Source: Psychromarinibacter halotolerans (lineage in GTDB: Bacteria > Pseudomonadota > Alphaproteobacteria > Rhodobacterales > Rhodobacteraceae). Taken from it: a stretch of DNA of 64,000 nt. The translations under genes were made by a program, and so were the position numbers. Every line of letters begins with the position of its first letter. Position 1 is the stretch's first letter. Of this stretch, positions 8,150 to 16,178 are shown piece by piece. The notes below the pieces were generated by a model. That model was not told the origin of the DNA. It ran no database searches and worked only from the letters and a program-made list of their open reading frames with translations. The stretch is taken from assembly GCF_029168315.1 (NCBI RefSeq), contig NZ_JARGYD010000004.1, positions 310,001-374,000 on the forward strand. Direction: 5' to 3'.

Positions 8150-10282
8150 TTACCAGTTCTGATCGAAAAGGCCAGACGTGGTCGTCTGGTTGCCCGCGGC
8201 GGAGCGCAGCGCATCGATCACCGCATCGCTCGATAGGATTTCCGACAGCACGATTCCATCGGGCGCGCCGGGGCCGTAGACGGCGTTGAACGGGATGCCG
8301 TAGCGCCCGAATCTTTCGAGATAGCGTGAAATGCTCTTGTCCGGTCGTGTCCAGTCGGCCTGCATTGGGACTGTGCCCTCGGCGCGCAGCGCCGTCAGCA
8401 CCGGATTGCGCTCGATCACGAGGGCCTTGTTGGCCTTGCAGGTGAGGCACCAGTCGGCCGTCACATCGACGAAGACGACCTCGCCGCGCGACACGCGCCG
8501 CGCTATTTCGGCCCGGTCAAAGGTTTCCCAGTGGAAGGACGAGGCCGCGAGCTCGGTCGCCTCCGGCTCGATTAGACGAGGGACGGTGATCAGTGCCAGC
8601 CCGGCGCAGGTTGCGACGATCGGCCATCGCGCGAGACGGGGGAGGCGCCGGACCGAGAGAGCGACCGCCAGAAACAACGACAGCCCGCCCGCGGCGGCTG
8701 CGGCGGCTGTCCCCGCCACCCCGTCCAGCACCCAGAGAAGCCAGGCCACGGTCGCCACGAGGAAGATTCCAAGGGCGATTTTCAACACCCCCATCCAGCG
8801 CCCGGGCTTCGGCAGGAGCGCCACGGCGCACGGCACGGCGGCGACCACGAGGTACGGCACGGCCAACCCGATCCCGAGGCTGGTGAAGACGATGAAGATG
8901 TCGATACCGTGCCCGGCCAGCGCAAATGCGATGGCCGTCCCGAGAAACGGGGCCGAACAGGGCGTTGCCATGACGGCGCCGAACATGCCGGTCAGGAAAT
9001 CCGCGGCATGCCCTTGCCCGCGTCCTGCATTAGCCAGCCGCGTCTGCAGGCCGGAGGGCAGGCTGAGCTCGAAACCGCCCAACATATTGGCCGAGAAAAC
9101 TGACAGCAGCAGCACCATCGCCGAGAGGAACAGGGGGTTCTGGAATTGCAGTCCCCAGCCGACCACGACACCGGCCCGCTGCAACAAGAAGAGGATTAGC
9201 GCCAGGCCCCACATGAATGTCAGGGCGCCCCCGGCTGCCGCGAGGAAACCCGCGCGCACCGTGCGCCTATCCTGCTCGCCGTACTTGATAACCGTGGAGA
9301 GTTTTATCGAAAGGACCGGTAGCACGCATGGCATAACGTTCAGGATCAGCCCTCCGAGGAAAGCGACCAAGGCGATCCAGATCAGGGTTTCGATGCCAGG
9401 GGACACGGCCGTGATGCTGAAAGGCGGGGCAGGGGCCTCGGCGGCACGGTTCGGTGTTATGGCGAAGGCCCGGTCCGGCCCGTCTGTTACGGTGAGGACC
9501 GGGTCGTGACGCGTCGTGTCGTCGGTTGAAAGGACCGGCAGCGTCGCCCAGAGGCTGCGCCCGCCGTCGCCAAGCCGGATTTCTGGTTTGCCGAGCGCGT
9601 TGCCTGCGCCGAGTTCCGTAAAGATGTCCGGGTCGTCGAACGGTGTCGCGCTGCGGAGCGATACGGTAAGTGCCCTGGTCTCATCGTCGAGATGCACGAG
9701 TGCTTGTTCTATGCCGATGCCGTCCCCCTCGGCTGGAACACGAGTGAGGAAACCGGCGATCCGTTCAGCGGCCGGCTGATCGATTCCGTTGCCGGCGGGC
9801 AGATCGAGGCTCAGGTCAAAATCCTGCGGCACGCAAATGTCGGAACAAACTAGCAGAGAGATCTCGGCTTGGAGCCTTGCTGCTTCTCCTTGCCGAGCGA
9901 GTTCGATCCGGAGTGGAAATACGACTTCGCCGTGGTAGCCAAAGTTCTCGATGCCGAAGGCCGTGAAGCGTTTGGGTGCGGGCCAGAGGAATTCCACCTC
10001 CGAGACGTTCTCCGATCCTGTCCAGTCCACCGATGGGGGGATGCCGACTTCGCCCGGCGACCGCCAGTAGGTCTTCCAGCCGTCGCCAAGCTGAAGGTCC
10101 AGACCCGCTGAAAGTGTGCGGCCACTTTGTGGCACACCGTCCTGGGCGGCGATCAGGCGCGCGGTGAGGGCGGGGGAGTCGAATTTTTCCGAAGATGCAG
10201 CCTGCGCGGCCGGAGCAAGTCCGACCGCCGTGACGGCAACACCAATGGCGGAACGGAGCATCTTCAGCATACCTGTGACCAT
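8150..10282 (-). CDS. DsbD/ScsB-like thiol:disulfide interchange protein
   Basis: 710-residue inner-membrane protein that carries reducing power from cytoplasmic thioredoxin to the periplasm. It has a signal peptide (about residues 1-28), an N-terminal DsbD-like beta domain of about 240 residues, and a membrane domain of about eight helices with the redox cysteines in NVMPCVLPVLS and ATPCSAPFLG. Further C-terminal helices are followed by a thioredoxin-like domain with ADWCLTCKANK. The long N-terminal domain matches the copper-tolerance protein ScsB. The start could be 10282 or the ATG at 10270; both overlap the DsbA-like gene upstream. Its likely partner is that oxidoreductase, so the pair may repair or isomerise disulfides damaged by copper. 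Confidence 0.9.
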   Translation of the reverse strand: MVTGMLKMLRSAIGVAVTAVGLAPAAQAASSEKFDSPALTARLIAAQDGVPQSGRTLSAGLDLQLGDGWKTYWRSPGEVGIPPSVDWTGSENVSEVEFLWPAPKRFTAFGIENFGYHGEVVFPLRIELARQGEAARLQAEISLLVCSDICVPQDFDLSLDLPAGNGIDQPAAERIAGFLTRVPAEGDGIGIEQALVHLDDETRALTVSLRSATPFDDPDIFTELGAGNALGKPEIRLGDGGRSLWATLPVLSTDDTTRHDPVLTVTDGPDRAFAITPNRAAEAPAPPFSITAVSPGIETLIWIALVAFLGGLILNVMPCVLPVLSIKLSTVIKYGEQDRRTVRAGFLAAAGGALTFMWGLALILFLLQRAGVVVGWGLQFQNPLFLSAMVLLLSVFSANMLGGFELSLPSGLQTRLANAGRGQGHAADFLTGMFGAVMATPCSAPFLGTAIAFALAGHGIDIFIVFTSLGIGLAVPYLVVAAVPCAVALLPKPGRWMGVLKIALGIFLVATVAWLLWVLDGVAGTAAAAAAGGLSLFLAVALSVRRLPRLARWPIVATCAGLALITVPRLIEPEATELAASSFHWETFDRAEIARRVSRGEVVFVDVTADWCLTCKANKALVIERNPVLTALRAEGTVPMQADWTRPDKSISRYLERFGRYGIPFNAVYGPGAPDGIVLSEILSSDAVIDALRSAAGNQTTTSGLFDQNW

Positions 10283-11034
10283 CCGTCAGCGCGTTCCAGT
10301 TCGATAATCTTTTTCAGGGTCGCGGCACCAACCTGGCCTTGGATGACCGTCCTCCCGATCACCAGCGCCGGGGTGCCGACAAATCCGAAAATGTCAGCCA
10401 GTGCCGCGCTGACCCGGATGTCATGACCCACCTCGTCGCTGTTCATGTCGGCGGTCAACCGCAAGTAACTTATGCCGATTTCCTCGGATAGTGCTTTGAG
10501 ATAGCCTGGGTTGGCGCGGAAGGGTGTCGAGATCAGGCGTTCCTGGAAGCGCACGTAGGCCCCTTGTCGTTTCGCGGCGAGCGCTGCCCTGGATGCGAGA
10601 AGCGATGCCTCGCTGAGGAGAGGCAACTCGTGCCACGCAACCCTAACTTTGTACCCCATCCGGTCTTCGAGCCGCGCCAGTTCTTTGGTCTGAACCCTGC
10701 AATAAGGGCAATAGAAATCCGAAAACGATGCTACAGGCACCGTTCCTGGCGCCAACGGCTCTTCGCCGTATAGCGCGGTGCAAATGCTGTCCCTCACTTC
10801 CGTCACCGGGAGGCCGGAAAATTCCTCCGACGTCCCGTCCAGTCCCGCAAAAGGGGCTGCCCCGAGGCTGCTCGACCCGCCCGAAACACGGCGAAATCCG
10901 GCCGGGTCCGAGATTGGCTCGAATTCCGGCGGTGGGGTGAAGTGACCGGCGAACTTTCGCGCGAACGGATAGCCCGCGCCGATCGCTACGATGCCACCGA
11001 CGACAATAAAGCACCTTCTCGTGATACCTGTCAT
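10264..11034 (-). CDS. DsbA/ScsC-like thioredoxin-fold oxidoreductase
   Basis: 256-residue periplasmic thiol oxidoreductase. A twin-arginine-like N-terminus (MTGITRRCFIVVGGIVAIG) is followed by a variable region. The DsbA-type thioredoxin fold then begins with ASFSDFYCPYCRVQTKEL, giving active site CPYC, and includes the cis-Pro loop GFVGTPALVIG and an inserted helical domain. It overlaps the start of the DsbD-like reductase, which should keep its CPYC reduced. It follows the small lipoprotein gene by 16 bp in the minus-strand unit driven from the CueR-type promoter at 11610-11640. A disulfide isomerase or reductase acting on Cu-damaged proteins is the likely role. Confidence 0.88.
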   Translation of the reverse strand: MTGITRRCFIVVGGIVAIGAGYPFARKFAGHFTPPPEFEPISDPAGFRRVSGGSSSLGAAPFAGLDGTSEEFSGLPVTEVRDSICTALYGEEPLAPGTVPVASFSDFYCPYCRVQTKELARLEDRMGYKVRVAWHELPLLSEASLLASRAALAAKRQGAYVRFQERLISTPFRANPGYLKALSEEIGISYLRLTADMNSDEVGHDIRVSAALADIFGFVGTPALVIGRTVIQGQVGAATLKKIIELERADGWSQVC

Positions 11035-11050
11035 CCTCGCCTCGGTCGGC

Positions 11051-11251
11051 TCACGGCCAAATCAAAAAGCCCTGGCGGCCATCTTCGCATTGGAGCGTTC
11101 GCAGGTCTGTGCCGGTTCCGCCCGCCACGCGACACCCCGTAGAAAGTGCGATCCCCTCTTCCCGGGCCGACATCACGCCGGTATCGCGAAAACACTCGGC
11201 AATCGAGGTCGAGCATCCGCCGAGCACAAATAGCAACGCGCTAACTTTCAA
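11051..11251 (-). CDS. Small putative lipoprotein
   Basis: Unrecognised 66-residue protein. Taking the TTG at 11251 as start gives a compact lipoprotein signal: a lysine, a hydrophobic run (VSALLFVLGG), and a lipobox LGGC followed by STS. The mature part is about 50 residues with three further cysteines (AECF, TGCRV, LQCE). An ATG at 11314 would add 21 residues and overlap the upstream gene by 74 bp, which is less likely. It lies between the DUF2933-like gene (11-bp overlap) and the DsbA-like gene (16-bp gap), so it is probably co-transcribed with the disulfide genes and may be one of their substrates. Confidence 0.5.
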   Translation of the reverse strand: MKVSALLFVLGGCSTSIAECFRDTGVMSAREEGIALSTGCRVAGGTGTDLRTLQCEDGRQGFLIWP

Positions 11252-11579
11252 GGCTTGTGGACCGGCCACCTTGGCTCCCCATCCGGTTTTCGAACTCTGG
11301 CAGATGGTCGACAACAGGAACGGGCGCAGGGAGGAGCTTGGGATCTTCTACACCGCCCCCGTGGCATGACTTGCCCATCATCCTGTGCATGACAACATGG
11401 CCCCCGGCGCACAGGATCAACGGGGCGAAAATCCCGGCTTTGGCCCAGAGACCTGAAACGTTATTTCCCGCAACGAAGAATACGCCGACGGGAATCAGCA
11501 TAACCGCGCAGCAAGCCATCATTCCGTATCGAAAGAGCTTGTTGCCCTGGCGATTGCCTGGTCGATTTGCGTGTAACAT
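11241..11579 (-). CDS. DUF2933-like small membrane protein
   Basis: 112-residue protein, start at 11579 chosen because GAGGGG precedes it. Two predicted TM helices (FRYGMMACCAVMLIPVGVFFVAG and AKAGIFAPLILCAGGHVVMH) are followed by a metal-ligand-rich tail (HRMMGKSCHGGG). The two-helix layout with a terminal MMGxSCH motif resembles DUF2933 proteins, which recur in copper and mercury resistance loci. It is the first gene of the minus-strand unit with the lipoprotein, DsbA-like and DsbD-like genes, 31 bp downstream of a CueR-type promoter. A metal-handling role is inferred. Confidence 0.65.
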   Translation of the reverse strand: MLHANRPGNRQGNKLFRYGMMACCAVMLIPVGVFFVAGNNVSGLWAKAGIFAPLILCAGGHVVMHRMMGKSCHGGGVEDPKLLPAPVPVVDHLPEFENRMGSQGGRSTSLES

Positions 11580-11609
11580 GGTCGTCTTACCCCTCAGAAA
11601 TCGCCATTT

Positions 11610-11640
11610 CATCTGCCGCCCTTCCGCAGTGGAAGGTCAA
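11610..11640 (-). promoter_or_regulatory. CueR/MerR-type promoter of the DUF2933-Dsb operon
   Basis: On the minus strand: TTGACC (11640-11635), a 19-bp spacer with the dyad CTTCCACTGCGGAAG, then CAGATG at the -10 place (11615-11610). The spacer length and dyad match the promoters at 1932-1962 and 17649-17679. It points to the gene starting at 11579. The DNA immediately to the right (11642-11660) carries the other repeated regulator motif of this cluster. Confidence 0.72.
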
Positions 11641-11641
11641 G

Positions 11642-11660
11642 GATACAAACCGATACATTT
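11642..11660 (+). promoter_or_regulatory. GATACAA tandem site upstream of L,D-transpeptidase operon
   Basis: GATACAAACCGATACATTT contains two GATACA half-sites 10 bp apart. It differs at only four of 19 positions from the plus-strand element at 5582-5600. It lies about 85 bp upstream of the L,D-transpeptidase ATG and directly beside the CueR-type promoter of the divergent operon. It is a candidate target of the two-component system at 5643-7771. Confidence 0.5.
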
Positions 11661-11742
11661 CTCGCAGGCTTGTCAGGTTGTCGCATGCACCTTCTCGGGT
11701 ATTCATCTTCTTGGAAGACGCAAGGCAGAGGGACACAGGCCG

Positions 11743-12309
11743 ATGAAGGCAGATCGTTCGATCAACTTGAACCGGCGCGGACTGATCGGCGGCACTCTCG
11801 CCCTGATAGCCACGCCGGGTATCGTTCACGCCGCCGGCGATAAGGCGCTGCGCAATATTTCGTCGTTCCGCACGCACAACTGGCGCGACCATTTCGACCG
11901 GATCGGCAAGGGCATCATCATAGCCGACACGACATCCAGGGCGCTTCAGCATTGGACGGAAGACGGCGAAATGCGCATCTATCCAACGTCCGTGCCGATG
12001 ACCGAGGAACTCACCCGCCGCGGATACACTGAGGTTGTCGAAAAGCGCGAGAACCCGGGCTGGGGGCCCACGGCGTCGATGCGGGAGCGCGATCCGACCT
12101 TGCCCGCCTACGTCGAAGGCGGCGACCCGCGAAACCCCCTCGGCACCCGCGCGCTTTATCTCTCGTGGCAGTACTACCGGATCCACGGCACGCAGGACAC
12201 GCGCAAGATCGGGCGCCGCTCCTCGAGCGGCTGCATCGGTCTCTACAACCGGCAGATCGAGGAGGTCTATGAAAGGGCGCCCGTGGGAACCCAGGTCAAG
12301 CTCCTCTGA
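11743..12309 (+). CDS. L,D-transpeptidase (YkuD family)
   Basis: 188-residue exported enzyme that should form 3-3 peptidoglycan cross-links or attach proteins to peptidoglycan. It has an arginine-containing signal (RRGLIGGTLALIATPGIVHA), then a YkuD fold with IADTTSRALQHW near the start and the catalytic region IHGTQDTRKIGRRSSSGCIGL. This supplies the His-Gly pair and the active-site Cys of the S-x-GC-I motif. The start at 11743 was chosen because the signal peptide begins there. It heads a plus-strand run of copper/cytochrome genes reaching 17375 (next gene 29 bp away), suggesting that wall remodelling is part of the copper response. Confidence 0.87.
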   Translation: MKADRSINLNRRGLIGGTLALIATPGIVHAAGDKALRNISSFRTHNWRDHFDRIGKGIIIADTTSRALQHWTEDGEMRIYPTSVPMTEELTRRGYTEVVEKRENPGWGPTASMRERDPTLPAYVEGGDPRNPLGTRALYLSWQYYRIHGTQDTRKIGRRSSSGCIGLYNRQIEEVYERAPVGTQVKLL

Positions 12310-12338
12310 TTCACGGAAAGCCTAGAAAAGACGGGTGC

Positions 12339-12800
12339 ATGGATAAGCTGACCTTGATGGTGGCCGTGGTACTGGCCGTGGGCCTGGGGGTTGCGGGCTG
12401 GCAGTTTCTGCCGCCCGCGACCGCACCGGCGGGGCATTCGATGATACCAACTGACACCGGCGAGGTTGCAGAAGGTGCCCCGATTGTGGAGGTCAGCCTG
12501 CCGGAAGAGCTTTCCGGTAACGCCCGACTGGGTAAATCGATCTTCGAGGTCAAGTGTTCCAGTTGCCACGGCCGAAACGCAGCAGGACAGAAAGGAGTCG
12601 CGCCGCCATTGGTGCATAAGATCTACGAGCCAAACCACCGTTCCGACATGGCATTCGTCGCGGCGGCTCAGAACGGGGTGCGGTCCCATCACTGGGGTTT
12701 CGGTAACATGCCCCCGCTCGAAGGCATAACGGCCCGCGAAGTCAAGATGGTCGTGGCGTACGTCCGCGAGCTGCAAAGGGCAAACGGGATAGAGTCATGA
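12339..12800 (+). CDS. Membrane-anchored monoheme cytochrome c
   Basis: 153-residue class I cytochrome c. An uncleaved or signal-anchor helix (LTLMVAVVLAVGLGVAGWQFL) is followed by a linker and one heme domain with CSSCH at about residues 71-75. The axial Met is probably in GFGNMPPLEGI. The C-terminal helix (TAREVKMVVAYVRELQ) is typical of the family. It would shuttle electrons in the periplasm, possibly from the multicopper oxidase or toward a terminal oxidase. Its stop overlaps the start of the next small gene by 4 bp. Confidence 0.9.
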   Translation: MDKLTLMVAVVLAVGLGVAGWQFLPPATAPAGHSMIPTDTGEVAEGAPIVEVSLPEELSGNARLGKSIFEVKCSSCHGRNAAGQKGVAPPLVHKIYEPNHRSDMAFVAAAQNGVRSHHWGFGNMPPLEGITAREVKMVVAYVRELQRANGIES

Positions 12801-13141
12801 ACTTGCGGCGCGCGAACCAATTACTGAATGCATTGGTTTTGTTTGCTGTTATGTTTTTTGCGAGCGCGCCCGATGCAACGTTGGCCCACGAGGACGATCA
12901 CACGCCAGCCGACGCGGCAGTCCTGCATGATTTACACAACGCTTCGAGCCGCTCCGCGGGCAAGGAACCTGCGGGGCATTGCCATCCCGGACTAGATTGC
13001 TTCACGGCGGCCGTCTTCGTTCTGTCGGTGGACATCACAACGTCTGTTGTCGTTACCACTGCAAAATACCACACGCCCTTTCAAATCGTTGAAGACGTTT
13101 GCCTCGAAGCGGTTCTCCCGCCGCCGCGTCTGCTCTTCTGA
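12797..13141 (+). CDS. Small exported His/Cys protein, unrecognised
   Basis: 114-residue protein I cannot place in a family with confidence. It has a signal peptide (about residues 1-30, ending DATLA) and a His/Asp-rich N-terminus (HEDDHT). A Cys/His pair of motifs GHCHPGLDC follows, then a hydrophobic stretch (AAVFVLSVDITTSVVVTT), and a C-terminal PPPRLLF tail of the kind seen in small DUF2946-like periplasmic proteins. The ATG overlaps the upstream cytochrome stop (ATGA). The His/Cys content and location suggest periplasmic copper binding. GC use is lower than in its neighbours. Confidence 0.6.
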   Translation: MNLRRANQLLNALVLFAVMFFASAPDATLAHEDDHTPADAAVLHDLHNASSRSAGKEPAGHCHPGLDCFTAAVFVLSVDITTSVVVTTAKYHTPFQIVEDVCLEAVLPPPRLLF

Positions 13142-13177
13142 ATTGTCAAAAAGCCAACATTAAGGAGGATCAAGACG

Positions 13178-13786
13178 ATGAAGAGAACGACCATTCTGGC
13201 GGCAATTGCCGTGACCGGAACGGCGGCGGCGGCCCTTGCTCACAGCGGCGCGACCGGCGTCGTCATGGATCGCATGGAAGCGATGAAAGCCATGGGCGAC
13301 GCCGTGAAGACGGTAACGCCGATGATGCGGGGCGAGGCCGAGTATGATGCCGACGTCATGCGCGAGGCTGCGCGAATCTTTCAGGAGCATTCAGGGGAGG
13401 CCATGATCGAGCTTTTCCCAGAAGGTTCCAACGAAGCGCCTTCCGAAGCCAAGGACCTGATCTGGTCTGACTGGGAGCGGTTCGAGGATTTGGCCCGGCA
13501 GCTCGACGTCTACGCCGAGGGCCTGGAAGGCGCCGCCGGGAACGGCATGGCCGGCGGCGGCAACATGGGCGCAGGATCCATGATGGGCGGCAGCTCCGGC
13601 ATGGGGTCAGGCTCCATGATGGGAGGCAGTTCCATGATGGGCTCCGGTTCCGGCATGATGGGCGATGCCGCGACCGGCATGATGAGCGCAGAGGATATCG
13701 CCCAGATGCCGGCGGATGCGGCGTTCAACATGACGACGCAGCTCTGCTCGGCCTGCCATTCGCGGTTCCGGGCGGAAGACGACTGA
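13178..13786 (+). CDS. Class II cytochrome c (cytochrome c'/c556-like) with Met-rich insert
   Basis: 202-residue exported four-helix-bundle cytochrome. It has a signal peptide (MKRTTILAAIAVTGTAAAALA), helix A with MDRMEAMKAMGDAVK, and a C-terminal heme site CSACHSRFR, as in cytochromes c' and c556. The usual length is about 150 residues. Here a Gly/Ser/Met insert of roughly 45 residues (about 121-168, repeating units such as GSMMGGSS and SGMMG) precedes the heme helix. The insert looks like a methionine copper-binding loop. The gene has a good AAGGAGG site and is 2 bp from the diheme cytochrome gene. Confidence 0.88.
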   Translation: MKRTTILAAIAVTGTAAAALAHSGATGVVMDRMEAMKAMGDAVKTVTPMMRGEAEYDADVMREAARIFQEHSGEAMIELFPEGSNEAPSEAKDLIWSDWERFEDLARQLDVYAEGLEGAAGNGMAGGGNMGAGSMMGGSSGMGSGSMMGGSSMMGSGSGMMGDAATGMMSAEDIAQMPADAAFNMTTQLCSACHSRFRAEDD

Positions 13787-13788
13787 CC

Positions 13789-14742
13789 ATGCGTCGGATA
13801 ATCTATTGGTCGGTTGGGGTGGCGGCGCTTGGCGGCGCCGCCCTGGCCGCGGTGATCGCGTGGCCGGTCGGCAGCGCACCGGCGCCGATCGAGCTGGAGG
13901 GTAACGTCGACAGGGGTGCCTACCTGGCGCGCGCCAGCGGCTGCATCGCCTGCCATTCGAATTTCGAGGCCGGAGGCGCCCCCCTTGCCGGCGGCGCTCC
14001 ACTCGAGACCGGGTTCGGCACCTTCTACCCGTCGAACCTGACCCCGGACCCTGAGCACGGGATCGGAGACTGGACGGCAGAGAGCTTTGCCAAGGCCGTC
14101 CGTCAGGGCATAAGCCCGGACGGCGAGCCCTATTTCCCGGCCTTCCCCTATCCGTTTTTTGCGGAGTTCTCGGACCAGGACATCGCCGATCTCTGGGCCG
14201 CGTTCCAGACCGTCGCGACGGTCTCCGAACCCGCGCCCGAACACGACGTGAGCTTTCCCTTCGATCAGCGGTGGGGACTGAAGCTCTGGCGCGCCGCCTT
14301 TTTCTACGAGCCCAATACGCAGCCTGTGCCGGACCGCAGCGACGCCTGGAACCGGGGCCGTGAACTGGTGCGTGGTGCCGCGCATTGCGGGGCCTGCCAC
14401 ACGCCACGGAACCTGGCGGGTGGCCGTGACCTTGGCGCCGTCTTCGCCGGCAATGCCGAGCTTCCGGGCGGCAGCAAGGCGCCGTCCATCCGGGCCGAAG
14501 ACCTCGAAGAGAACGGATGGACGGTCTCGTCGCTGGCCTATGCGCTGCAATCGGGCCTCACGCCCTCGGGCGACGCCTTTGGCGGCAGCATGGCCGAGGT
14601 TGTCCGCGAAAGCACGCGGTTCCTGTCTCTACAGGATCGCGAGGCGATGGCGATCTACCTGTTCGACGCGGAGGTAGGCGGGGCCGACGACATCGTGAAG
14701 GAAGAAGGGGAGTCCGCAGAGCGGAAGACCCGGATCGACTGA
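13789..14742 (+). CDS. Diheme cytochrome c
   Basis: 317-residue exported protein with two heme-binding domains. A signal or anchor helix (SVGVAALGGAALAAVIAWPVG) is followed by CIACH at about residues 51-55 and CGACH at about 201-205, each followed by class I cytochrome c features. It resembles cytochrome subunits of periplasmic alcohol/gluconate dehydrogenases and cytochrome c' partners. It is likely an electron carrier paired with the class II cytochrome just upstream (2-bp gap). A GC hairpin separates it from the multicopper oxidase gene. Confidence 0.9.
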   Translation: MRRIIYWSVGVAALGGAALAAVIAWPVGSAPAPIELEGNVDRGAYLARASGCIACHSNFEAGGAPLAGGAPLETGFGTFYPSNLTPDPEHGIGDWTAESFAKAVRQGISPDGEPYFPAFPYPFFAEFSDQDIADLWAAFQTVATVSEPAPEHDVSFPFDQRWGLKLWRAAFFYEPNTQPVPDRSDAWNRGRELVRGAAHCGACHTPRNLAGGRDLGAVFAGNAELPGGSKAPSIRAEDLEENGWTVSSLAYALQSGLTPSGDAFGGSMAEVVRESTRFLSLQDREAMAIYLFDAEVGGADDIVKEEGESAERKTRID

Positions 14743-14749
14743 GAGAACG

Positions 14750-14768
14750 GCGGGGCCTTCGGCCCCGC
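14750..14768 (+). terminator. GC hairpin between diheme cytochrome and multicopper oxidase genes
   Basis: A perfect 8-bp stem (GCGGGGCC / GGCCCCGC, 14750-14757 and 14761-14768) with a TTC loop. It is not followed by a T-run, so it may be a weak terminator, processing site or RNA-stabilising element rather than a full stop. Confidence 0.5.
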
Positions 14769-14786
14769 TCTAAAAGGAATGAACCG

Positions 14787-16178
14787 ATGATAGCCACAAG
14801 GCGTGATGCCCTGAAACTGGCCGGACTTGCTGGGCTTGGCGCGGGCCTTCCGCGGGGGCTCTTCGCCGCCGAGGAGATCCCCGAACTCGCGGCGCAGGTC
14901 GCTCGGCTTCAATTGCTGCCCGACAGTTACCCGCAGACCGAGGTCTGGGGCTATGGCGGCACCATCCCGGGACGCGAGATCCGGCTGGGGCAGGGCCAGC
15001 GACTGCGCCGGCGCTTTGTCAACGACCTGCCGCAGGCCAGTTCGATCCACTGGCACGGGATACGCATCGACAATGCGATGGACGGGGTGTCAGGCCTGAC
15101 GCAGGACGCCGTCGCGCCAGGCGGCACCTTCGACTACGATTTCGTAACGCCGGATGCCGGGACCTACTGGTATCACGCGCACAACAGGTCCTGGGAACAG
15201 GTGGCACGCGGACTGCATGGCCCGCTCATCGTCGACGAAGCCGAGGCGCCGGATGTCGATCGCGAAGAGGTGCTCATTCTCGACGACTGGTTGCTGAATC
15301 CCGAGACCGGCCAGATCGATGACAGTTTCGACCATCCCATGATGATGAGCCACGGCGGACGCACCGGGAATTACGTCACCACTAACGGGCGTTACAACCT
15401 GTCGCTGCCCGTGCGACGGCACGAGCGGCTGCGCCTGCGATTGATCAACGCATCGAACGCCCGGATTTTCCCGCTGAGGCTGTCGAGGCTGGAGGGCTGG
15501 ATCGTGGCCCTGGACGGAATGCCGCTCGCCACGCCAGCCCCGGTAGAGGATGTCCTAGTCCTTGGCCCGGCACAGCGGACGGACCTGATCGTCGACGTTT
15601 TGGCAGATGAAGGGGAAACGGCAGACCTGGTCCATGTCGGCGATGCCGAGAATTTTTCGCAGGTCGTTTTTACTGTGTCGGGCACGGCAAGCCAGACGCG
15701 GCGCGCGGCGCCCGTGGCCCTGCCGCCGAACCCGAAGATGGATCGGCCGGACTTGGCCGGGGCGACTCCGCTGCGGCTCGTCATGTCGGGTGGCGCGATG
15801 GGGGGCATGGACTCCGCCATCCTGAACGGCGAACGCATGGGTTTCCGCGAATTGGCGGCCGCGGGTCGGTTCTGGGCATTCAACGGCGTGGCAGAGATGA
15901 CAGATACGCCGCTGGCCGACTTGGGGCTGGGCGAGCCCGTGCGGCTGGAGATCGTCAACGATACCGTTTTCCCGCACGCCATGCACCTGCACGGCATGCA
16001 TTTCCGAGAGGTGTCCAAGGACGGCGCGTTGGGACCGCTTCGGGACACGATCCTTGTTGGCGGCAGGGAGACGCGCGAGATCGCCTTCATCGTCGACAAT
16101 CCCGGCGACTGGCTGTTCCATTGCCACATGCTTGGTCACGCGGCCTCGGGCATGACGACATGGGTGCGGGTCACATGA
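14787..16178 (+). CDS. Multicopper oxidase (CueO/laccase type)
   Basis: 463-residue Tat-exported multicopper oxidase, expected to oxidise toxic Cu(I) to Cu(II) in the periplasm. The N-terminus TRRDALKLAGLAGLG is a twin-arginine signal. All four copper motifs are present: HWHG (His88), HAHN (His130-132), HAMHLHGMHF (His397-402), and HCHMLGHAASGM with the T1 Cys446, His451 and axial Met456. It is shorter than CueO (about 516) and lacks a large Met-rich insert; the Met-rich elements are on neighbouring proteins instead. The start at 14787 begins the Tat signal and follows AAAAGGAATG. Its stop overlaps the next cytochrome start. Confidence 0.93.
   Translation: MIATRRDALKLAGLAGLGAGLPRGLFAAEEIPELAAQVARLQLLPDSYPQTEVWGYGGTIPGREIRLGQGQRLRRRFVNDLPQASSIHWHGIRIDNAMDGVSGLTQDAVAPGGTFDYDFVTPDAGTYWYHAHNRSWEQVARGLHGPLIVDEAEAPDVDREEVLILDDWLLNPETGQIDDSFDHPMMMSHGGRTGNYVTTNGRYNLSLPVRRHERLRLRLINASNARIFPLRLSRLEGWIVALDGMPLATPAPVEDVLVLGPAQRTDLIVDVLADEGETADLVHVGDAENFSQVVFTVSGTASQTRRAAPVALPPNPKMDRPDLAGATPLRLVMSGGAMGGMDSAILNGERMGFRELAAAGRFWAFNGVAEMTDTPLADLGLGEPVRLEIVNDTVFPHAMHLHGMHFREVSKDGALGPLRDTILVGGRETREIAFIVDNPGDWLFHCHMLGHAASGMTTWVRVT

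Noticed and set aside
11051..11314. ATG 11314 as start of the small lipoprotein
   Set aside because: It would overlap the upstream gene by 74 bp and push the lipobox too far from the N-terminus; TTG 11251 gives a standard signal length.
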